Positions 54,852 through 64,000 of a stretch of DNA of 64,000 nt are shown piece by piece. Source of the stretch: Ascaris suum (Eukaryota; Nematoda; Chromadorea; Rhabditida; Ascarididae); contig CM024178.1 of the NCBI GenBank assembly GCA_013433145.1, positions 6,495,260 through 6,559,259 of the forward strand, written 5' to 3'. Under the pieces are notes generated by a model, which did no database searches, was not told the origin of the DNA, and was given only the letters and a program-made list of their open reading frames with translations. Position 1 is the first letter of the stretch. Every line of letters begins with the position of its first letter. A program made the translations under genes and the position numbers.

Positions 54852-57800
54852 ACCTCGGTATCAGGTTGCCACAAACGTTATTTCGTCAGCAATTCATTAA
54901 TTGCCTGCAAAGTTTCTAGGTCTAGAGTTCCTCTTGTGATCTGAACATAATACGATAGTGTAACGAGTTTTCGCGTGGACATTATTTCCCCGCGGATTTT
55001 TAATTGCTTGTCGTTCAATTTTCGTTTATGTGAATGGTGGTGCCATTTGCGACAACAGTGGTCTAGTGCGCCAAATTTTAAGATATATTTCTCGAGATTT
55101 CCTCAGAAGTAATCTTTTCAACTCTCGGATCTTTTGCTTTTATGCGATATTGTTGCGTTTGAACTGAAAAATGAGTATAAAAAATCCAGTTTGAGAGAGT
55201 TCTTGTTTAAAGCTATGCACTTTGAACGTATTGCTCTAATTCGGGCAATTGAAGCCCTCAGTAGTTGTTAGGGCTTCTCTTACGCGGCTACTATAATTGA
55301 TGGTCGTTGTGAACTGAGTGCCGTTAAAGTGCGGTCAATATAAATGATCTGTGAAATCGTGCTTAGCTCGGTTTCGTCGAGTCTTTTTTAAATCCTCTTC
55401 TTTATTAATGTTAAAAGATGTTTTCGATTGGTTTCGTACACATTGATGTCTAAACAAACGTTTACTTTACATTCATTAGTACTACAATGTTGAGCATAAA
55501 ACCTCATCTACGATGAGATTAACCTGGCTTGATTTCTATAAATATACATCTCATTTAATTTACTACCTCTCGTTACTGTTCAATCGCATTAACTAAGAGA
55601 ACAACTAGTGGGAAGTCGGGAATGGTTTGAATTTTAGAGGAATTTATTGTATAAATACTTAACCGAATGTCATTTGAACCTGTTGTTCGAGCGCCATCTT
55701 CTTTCCGCTTTTCTTTTTTGCTTAGAATAACTAAAACCGTCTATTATCGTATTCTACAAAAACGAGTTATATTTGCTGTGTATGAGAGAAAAGGGAATTG
55801 CATTCTTGCGTTAACGACTGCTTCGCTTTCCGTCTTAAGTTCATTCTCCTCGCTTTCAGTGTCTAAACTTCAATATAAATCGGCACCACAGCGCCATGTA
55901 CTGATAGGTTTTAATGCGTCCCGCCTCACTCATATTGAATTTCTTTTTGATCTCGTTTCTTTAGTTGCTTGTAATTTTACCTCACGCTTCCTTAACCTTT
56001 CACTCTTAATACCGTGGAATTTCTTCTGCGGTATGAAGAGATAAGAAAGTGAGGGAAACATGGGCCCGATTTTTTACTTAGTCGCATCTATCCTCTCATG
56101 TGGTCGTTGCTCCTTCAAAAACTTTCGCTTTGTCCTTGAATTTGCGCAAAGTTCACGATTTCAGAGTTGAATTAAGCCCACGCCGACGTAACGCTTATGC
56201 ACTCCTGTTTGAAAAACACATCAATAACAATTTTATCACTTGAATAATGGAGGTGGAATGTGATGTCGCCTCTTGAGTTCATCTAGATGTCTAACTTATG
56301 TGAGATTTATACTCATCGAATAAAAAGTACATTTTTTTATGCGTTTTTTTGTTTCGTTCTTTGTTGCTTTCTTTGCTTGTTGAGGAGAATATATTCCACC
56401 AATATATACTGACAGCTAGTATATTGCCAATGAGTAGATATTTTTTAACAAAGTAGTTCTTTTATGAGGAAGCAGATAGTGTGCTTTTTTGCGTTCATTA
56501 TTTTCATTATTGGCCGTTTTGTAACATATGTAAGCATTGTAACGATAAATATCAGCTGTAAATGTTGCTTTTTTGTTTATAGCTTCATTAATCACTAATG
56601 GTTCGACCATGAAGATGTATTTTCTGATATTCGGGGGGCTGTGATACAGCAGGCTGGGTGAACCCGTTGTTCGGCACCTACAACGTTACAGAGGACGGAT
56701 CCTTCCACTCGGCAAATCCAATGTCATTTCTCTTGGAGGGCTGGATCACTGGACCCGCGTTCAGAAAGGTCACGTGTTGTTAGCAGTTAGCGAAGAGTAA
56801 GATGAGTTGTCGACACTGCTGACCAACGGAGTTAAATGTTGACGTTGCTGGCCAACGGGAACGAACTCTAAGATTTGACGAGAGTCGTTCCAGAGAGTCG
56901 GCTACTTCTGTGTCCAATTTGAAGGAATGATTTCTTAAAGTGAATCTTATCACGAGGCGAATATAACGGTGCTACGGGCACAGGAAATGAAAGAGAGTAA
57001 GTATAGATGAAATGCCCGTTGCATTCCCTTTACAACCTCTGATATTATCCACACGACCTCCGCAGGATTCTCATGTCCGAGGAAACCAGCCCAGCGAACG
57101 AACCATGGCATGCTCTGATAGCTCAGAGAACTGCTATTAACCCGTTGCAGGCGGACCATTACCACATCCTTTCACCTCCGGGCCTAGCCTAGCTCTTTCT
57201 GCCTTGTGAACGGAACAAAACAAGTTGACTGCACTTGAAAACAGTGAAAGCCATGCGAAGTCGGTTATGACAGTGTCAAACAACTACTTTTCATATTCTT
57301 TTATTTTAATGCATCTGCACAAAAACAAAAATACGAGATGAAATAAAAGTATTACAAAGCGATGCTTAGAGCAAATCTCATTCCTTAACTAAAAAACATT
57401 GAAGAATTCGCACAGGTTCAAAACATAATAAGAGTGCGAAAATAACACGCAACATTCTGAGAGCGTATAAATGAAGGAATAAATACGCTTAGAGAACGGC
57501 CAACATAAACACAACAAATAGAAGAAATCGGATCCATGCTTTGGCCGTTTGAGAGATGAGAACGAGGAAGTGTTAAACGAGCGAGAGACTAGATTATGCT
57601 TCATAGTTACAGCATTATGCTTGCAATAAAACAAAGACTACCTTCTGGGTCTTGGAGCATTCGCACTGAGGTTGACTTCTCTCCTCATCAAATAATTTCG
57701 CGTAGCTGCGATTGATTCTTTTGATGCTTAGATAAAACGATCCTTGGATTTGAAGAGGGAAGACAAAAGAGAATTTAGTTTGTGCTTAGGTTAAGAGGCG

Positions 57801-60800
57801 ACAGGTATGGGAAATACAAGTGTAACATCTGTGATAAAAGTCATAACGGACTAGAAAACGACGAAACGATGAAGCACGACTTTAAAAAAATTTCGACAGC
57901 CATGCAACATTAATCTCTTGTTTTGCTACTCGACTTTGAAAAGTACTAATTTTATCGTAAGTGCGAGAGGGATGCAGCTCTATTTCTTTGGCGAATTTCT
58001 CTGAAAGTACCCGGATACGCTAAAAAAAAACAATGACAAAAGTTTGCTACCGGCAACTTCAACTAAATTATCGCGAAATTCAACATTTACGCTACAATGT
58101 TCAATCCTCATAACAATATCGACCAATGTTTGGAAATATTTTTTGAAGGCATGCCATTTAATCCTTCGGAACCTCCTTCTTTCGGTGATCAAAGAAATCC
58201 AAAATTTTCACCAAAAAACAGCGGTAAAATCCGACGATTGGTCCTTAACTGTATTTTTTTCATCCCTAGACAAATATTCCAAGGTCGATAATATATCTTT
58301 TATCTAAAGTTTGTTGAATATTTGCGATAATTAGTTTCGAAGAGATTATTATATGGCGGAATATATTCCGCAATGAGCACGAAGCGAGATTCCAAAAACA
58401 GAAGCACTAATAGGAAATATCGGTATATTTTACGACAGAAACAAACACGACTAACAGCATAAAGCGAATTTCAACACAAGCCAAAATGAACGGAACGCCA
58501 TTCTGGATCATTCGCTGAAAGCACCCTATCAAAAATTCGTCACCATGTGGGAGCATTCCAAAAACCTATTCGTAACGATAAAAATCAAGTGTTAGCTCGC
58601 CATCCGACAATTATGCCAAACACAACTCATCACGGTACATTCTGTATACGACCTATTCTCGAAATTAACAACGAAATTATTGTAAAGTAACTAATTATGC
58701 GGTGCTAGGCGTATATTAACCATAATGTACTCAATGTTTGAATCGAATAACTACCACCATTCATCATAAGAGATACGTTCAAAATACTCTTCGATGCCCC
58801 CCACGTTAGTAGTTAAATTGTGTTCACGATCGTGAAAAACCTAACAGTTTCTGAACAAAGAAATTCCATATAAAATAGTGGCAACTCCATTTAGAGGCAA
58901 CAGATCTGTTTTAAAGGATCAACAACAAAATCAATCGAAGTTTTTTCTTCGTTCATTTTCACCAAAACATCATCAACATTGACTGAAAAACGGAATAAAT
59001 ATTCCCCCACCCCTCCGGCTCCCTCTAGCAGCAAAAGTCAATTATAAGCAGGTCCGCCGTTTCGAATGCTGCAAACAGTGGAAAAGACTCACCTATTTGC
59101 TATTTAAGACTTGCAAAATAAAAGGATACGACAAATGCTGTTTGCTATCTAAGACAAATTATTTCCGTCCACCATCAAAAAGGTATGAGATGAATAACCG
59201 ACCCGTCATGAATGCTTCATCTGATAAGCGATTTTGGTATACGAAGTCGCTTATGAAATAGTTTTAGTTTCAGCACCATACTTTCATAAAGAACGTTCTC
59301 TCTCAAAAATTAGGCTTCAATTTAGAAACTGCAAATGCCTACAATCATAAACGTGTCTGACTTTGAAGCGATGCTTTTTGAGACATGCAACAAGCAGTAA
59401 ATTCGTTGCATATGTGTGAAGTGACATTCGAAAAACCAATGAAGGAAGTCGAAGGCGATTCGTTTCGAGAATAAACAAGACTTCAATCAGCCTCAAAAAA
59501 GAAACCAACCCATCAAGCAATTTCTTTCCATTTTTTGTAGCTCTTCCGAAATCAGTTTCATCGATCGCGCATGCGAGCAACAAAAAATAACGACACTCAC
59601 TCGTCTCGAAATCATCAATGCAAGCACACGAGCATATCGTAAGAGGGGTTTCCTCTCCGAATCGCTTCGGGACCTTCGAAAAACTACTTCTGATTTCTTG
59701 GCTTGACCTCAGCTAACGGGTAATATAAATGAGAAGAGAGGAGAAATTTCCTTTTCTCAGTTTTCATGTTCACTTGAATCAACTAATAAAAACCAAACGA
59801 AACACACCCGTTTTCATACTTCGATAAAACGTATGACTCAGTGCGCAAAAAGATGAAACAAAGAAATGAATAGAACATTTCGAGAATTCTCGCCTAGAGT
59901 TTTCTTCGACTGAACCGAAAGAAAGTGGGCAAACGAAAAGGAAGCCAAACGCAAGCAAAACAAATTCGAACGAAAACAACACAAAACGACTACTCGGTAG
60001 GTGACTGTCGTATGTGACATTGAACAACGGAACAAGTCGATGTAATGTGAACGACAGCATGCTACTGTTGCCCACATTGCACTGTTCGGCTTATTGGATT
60101 GCTCAATACAGGGCGTAACAATTACCTTTCGAGTATAATCAATTCGATTATTTGGTTTCACCGTTCACTTCCTCTCCTCGCCTCATTTTTCCTTACCCAT
60201 CCCGTTTTCACTTCTAGAAATGCATAAACGGTCCGAACGATCAGTTATTCTGTTGCGTGCATGATATCATTCAACTAAGCTGCCACATAGATGGCGATCT
60301 GTTTCTAGATGTTACATTCATTTCCTTGCTTCATTTTCTTTGCGTAGGAACTACAGAATGCTTCGTTGACTTTTATACGATTGAAGATTACACGAGTCAA
60401 GTTGTGGCAACTGACGACGTGATGAACAATACCTCCTCCTCCCTCTCCCAAATACAGGTCACGACCGTGTTCATCGGCAAGAGAAAATTTTAACATCTAA
60501 CTGCTCAAGCAATTGTTACGTATTAAAGATAAAAACGTGAACATGTTACCTAACACGTGCATTCACATCTCTGGTGAGTCCAAGAACAATCAAAGCGGTA
60601 CGAGAAACGTTTTGTGCGGGTCAGAAAGAATGCGTCCACTCTAAATGCAAAAGAGCAACAATAAAGATGCAAAATAATGTTCATCCACCTACCATCAATG
60701 ACGGCTCTTTCTTGAACAACTATCAATTCTTAAGGAAATAATACCCAGGTGGCACTATTGGTAGCACAGATTTCCTCCTCGTTTCCTCTCCAGAAAAAAA

Positions 60801-61716
60801 ACGTTCCGAGATCCCAGCGAGTCATCAATACTCATCGGGAAGGTCAGTGTGCTAACGCTGCTTTGAAAAATAAAGTAGGAACAGGCTTCTTTCAGGAAAC
60901 AACGCAGGAGGGCAAATAAAGAAAATATTTGAAACTTTTAGGGTTTTATAAACATCAATCAATAAAGTCTGCAACGATCCAATTCCAAATATACAGAAAA
61001 ATGTGCTATCAGTAAAGATTTTCCAAGTATATAGTCCAATATTCAAAGAGGAAATTCTCTTTTGTTGAGAAAGCTGCAATTTCAGTGATAGGTGGATTTA
61101 AGAATTCGTTCTGTATGCGACAACTTGAGGAGCCTACACTGTGGAAAAAGAAGAAAGTGATTTTAATAAAAGAACTTGCTAGGGTTACACCTATTTATAA
61201 GGATTTACATCGTATTTCAGGATTTGGTTGTCAGCGAACAAAACAGCGTTGAAATAGCAAAGAAACTGCGTGAACGTTGAGACAAGAAAATATGAGAAAA
61301 CTGAAACTCAGAAGTTTAAAGAGATGGGGAAACGAAAAATTGCTGAATACAATTGAATGTCCACGCTAAGTGATCGCTGTAGTGCTGGGCGAGCTCGAAG
61401 TGGCGGTAGCTGTGTTCACTGATGAGGCCGTTAGTTGCGCATCGCGTCGCACCGTGTTCGACGAAAAACCTGGCAGATTTGGAAAACGTATCCCGATATC
61501 GCGTGAAACCTTCACCGGCACCTGAAACTAACTCCATTTATCATTTCAGTAAGTGTATAGGTATTTATAGAAAGAACTCTTATAAATGCACTATCAGGGA
61601 GACCGTCTACTGAACTAAACTAACAGCAAATTAATTTTTGCTAATTATAAGAGCACCACTGCCCAAATTTCAAAATAGAAAGCAATTTATTAGAATGAAC
61701 TAATTCGATCTGAAAT
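54852..61716. other. Intergenic region, no recognised gene
   Basis: About 6.9 kb after the MOLO1-family stop. The first part is presumably 3' UTR; no AATAAA occurs close to the stop, and the first clear one is at 56319-56324. A 125-codon plus-strand frame (55667-56044) has no motif and is within chance expectation. A more GC-rich block at 56630-57190 looks repeat-derived. The remainder is AT-rich and shows nothing definite. Confidence 0.5.
56630..57190. repeat. GC-rich repeat-like block
   Basis: Composition shifts sharply towards G/C over about 560 bases. It contains a small internal duplication (GCTGACCAACGGAG and GCTGGCCAACGGGA, about 56815-56865). A 71-codon minus-strand frame includes MPWFVRWAGFLGHENPAE but was not assigned to a family. 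Probably a fragment of a mobile element. Confidence 0.35.
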
Positions 61717-62356
61717 ATGCGGTATCGCTCGGTTGATGAACTTACCGGCAACAGTTTGCCAACGACAGTCAGCCATGCTAGGTTCCAAAACAGGAAACGA
61801 CGTATATGCCAACAATTTATCCAATCTGCCGGTAAGATATATTATATGGAACAAATTCGACAGATATTATGAACTGTCACACATAAAAAATTGTCAGTGA
61901 TATTGGTGCAAAGGTACTTACACGCCCTTTGTTGATGAAAGAAAGGTAAATGAACCAGGTAAGAAAAGTATACGAAATTATCCACTGGAAGAACTGGAAT
62001 TGTTTCATTCGAACAACGTGCTCACCTATCCTTACCGCGATCAACTCATGAAATACGAAATGAATTATAATGTAATTAATTCTTCTAGCCCTTTCCCTTC
62101 CCCTCGTTGCCTCTTCTTATAATTTATCATGCTCATCGCATGCTTGATATTCGAGCAAATTTCTTAACGCTTCTCGCTATTTATCTCTAATATAGATCGA
62201 ATAAGAAATTCGTTCAATAAATAAATGAAAACCATTTCTTATTCACAGTATCGAAATGCGACTACGAAAATCAAGCAAGTGCAGAAGTATTTCATTTTTC
62301 TCTCTTGCATATTTCTCAACTTTGACCTATCAGTTTCTAATGTGATCACATTTTAA
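61717..62356 (+). CDS. Candidate three-exon gene, unrecognised (hypothetical)
   Basis: Exons 61717-61831, 61914-62071 and 62249-62356 join in phase (126 aa). Donors are GTAAGA and GTAATT; the acceptors are a weak GCAAAG and a strong TATTCACAG. The product begins MRYRSVDELTGNSLP, continues TYTPFVDERKVNEPG and LEELELFHSNNVLTYPYRDQ, and ends in a hydrophobic stretch. Composition looks protein-like, but no domain is known to me. The complementary strand also carries open frames with good donors (GTAAGT near 61744 and 61920) and a TTTCAG acceptor at 61522, so the coding strand is not settled. A further plus-strand open piece with a GTAAGT donor (61422-61549) may be an upstream exon. The frame lengths alone are not beyond chance. 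Confidence 0.25.
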
Positions 62357-64000
62357 TCACTTGAACGGCTCATGAAATTTCTCTTACGAAATATCCTTTT
62401 TTTTTAACCTAACCGGTGTAGAATAAACATCCGGTCAGTGCAAAAACGTAGGTAAACTTTTTATACATTTTAAGTTCGAAGCTGATGGGTTATATGAAAT
62501 GTCCTATGATATGTAATAAGAATAGTGTTCTATGATATACACTGTACCAACAAATTTTGTGAATCAGAGTTCAATTATTATGAGCTGAAACCGCAAACCG
62601 AACAATCAGACAGACACATACACACGTATAGACACGGTGCCACCGCAATGCACATTTGCAAAGTCTGCAAAAGCGCATTTAAAAAAAAAATGAAACCTAT
62701 CTTCACATACAGCATCATCACTATGTACCAATAACCGAAGAAAACTACGATGATACAATTTCCAACTGACGTTTTCCATCCCAACGTCCCAACCAAGGGA
62801 CGCCCTTTTCCCGATAAAATCCATAAAAACCCCGAAATCTTATCATAAAACCTATGGAATGAACGATAATCTGGCAATGACAGATGAAAAAACTCTAGAA
62901 GAAAGCAAGCCATACAAAGCCAATTATTAGTTCACTAAACAAGTTGTAGAAGATTAAGAAACAGCGAGAACAGGAAGAGGTGAATTTTAAGAAGCAGCAA
63001 TCAGTGAAAAGAGAGGCTAGAGGTAGCGCTCAAGCACCTAAAGTTTATCAGAATAACAGCGAGAGGTGAAAGCTAGAAGAAGAAGCATAACAAGACAAGC
63101 AGATATCAATAACACTTAAGTGAAAAAAATATAGCGCATCGTATTCATCGAAAACAGATATCATTTCGTTCAATAGTTCATAGGCATTAATTAAATATGT
63201 CCACATCATTCTTCATAAAACTAGAAAACAATTCTTCAAAATCTTCAAATATCAATATGGCAAATCGTCCACATTAGGATAATATTGAAGCCTTTCGATG
63301 CTGATTTGTGATAGAAAGCAGCCAAAATAAAACAGTGATTCGAATTAAAGAATCGACCTATCGATATCCTCAATGACCATGTCAAAAACAGTACTTTAGA
63401 ATCGAAAAGTGCAATCACTACTTTTAGGATGAAAGAGTTGCAGCATTAAATTTCCACTGAACACATAAATACGCTTTAAGATATCGACTGTGTTGATGGA
63501 TATTGTGTTTCAATATCTATCTACACATAACAAAAATTTTGTGACGATATGAAATTGACGTGACGCATCCGTAGTAAAATGTCCGACGCTTTACTGCAAT
63601 TCACAACGAAATATATGCAATAATATTCTCTTTGAATTGCTTCACAAATATTCGTGAGCATCCACTGAGATTAAACTGTAAACGCAAAGAAAACCACCTT
63701 AAGTGAAGCAGCACTTTTTGGCCGAGAAAATAAATCTCCGATGAATTGTCATTAAGAGTTTCTATCCTGACTGCTAAACAATATAAAGTTCATAGCTGAC
63801 ACGGAACTTTGCATTTCACAATAAATGCAATCAGTTTGACGTTTGATCTCGAAAGGGTAAACTAAGCGAAATTTAATGAGTTATAAGAGAACGAAGCCAT
63901 CAGGTACCTAACGATTTAAATCTAGGCAATGATATTAACAAAACAGCATTTCCGCAGAAAATCGATCTTTTATGCACAGCAAAAAAATACTTCGGTATGT
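62357..64000. other. No supported gene to the right edge
   Basis: About 1.6 kb of AT-rich sequence. A plus-strand frame at 62525-62734 has a CKVCKSAF piece but lacks the histidines of a zinc finger. A hydrophobic minus-strand frame (62578-62913) lacks splice or family support. Nothing else is visible. Confidence 0.5.

Noticed and set aside
62525..62734. Zinc-finger-like CKVCKSAF piece on the plus strand
   Set aside because: The two histidines required for a C2H2 finger are absent.

Overview
The window looks like nuclear DNA of a nematode. It is AT-rich, genes are split into many short exons (about 60-330 bp) separated by introns from under 100 bp to about 4 kb, and acceptors are short pyrimidine-AG sites. 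Two families point to nematodes: a patched-related (PTR) protein and a MOLO1/TPM-domain membrane protein. The large introns and dispersed repeats fit a parasitic clade V (strongylid-like) genome, but that placement is inference. There is no bacterial-type operon, CRISPR array or rRNA.

Layout: (1) 349-1811, minus: the 5' three coding exons of cytoplasmic tryptophanyl-tRNA synthetase; the gene runs off the left edge. (2) 1812-5635: mostly empty, with one short plus-strand segment resembling the last transmembrane segment of a nematode chemoreceptor. (3) 5636-22311, minus: a complete patched-related gene, 16 coding exons in phase, 853 aa. (4) 22312-28659: gene-poor, between the divergent PTR and exportin genes. 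(5) 28729-46903, plus: a complete exportin-7 gene, 24 coding exons, 1089 aa, including one GC-AG intron. (6) 46904-51594: repeat-rich intergenic DNA with a MITE-like cluster and a microsatellite. (7) 51606-54851, plus: a complete four-exon MOLO1-family gene, 383 aa. (8) 54852-64000: no recognisable gene; a self-consistent but unrecognised three-exon reading frame lies at 61717-62356.

The four solid genes belong to unrelated processes: translation (WARS), sterol/lipid or signalling membrane transport (PTR), nuclear transport (XPO7) and probable modulation of a cholinergic receptor (MOLO1). They are too far apart to be a nematode operon. Exon models were built by hand from splice signals, frame continuity and remembered family sequences; every junction in the four models is in phase. 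Unexplained items are two strong intronic hairpins, a tRNA-like element with a T-tract, a diverged repeat pair inside the PTR gene, six poly-G tracts all on the plus strand, and several open stretches without a family match.
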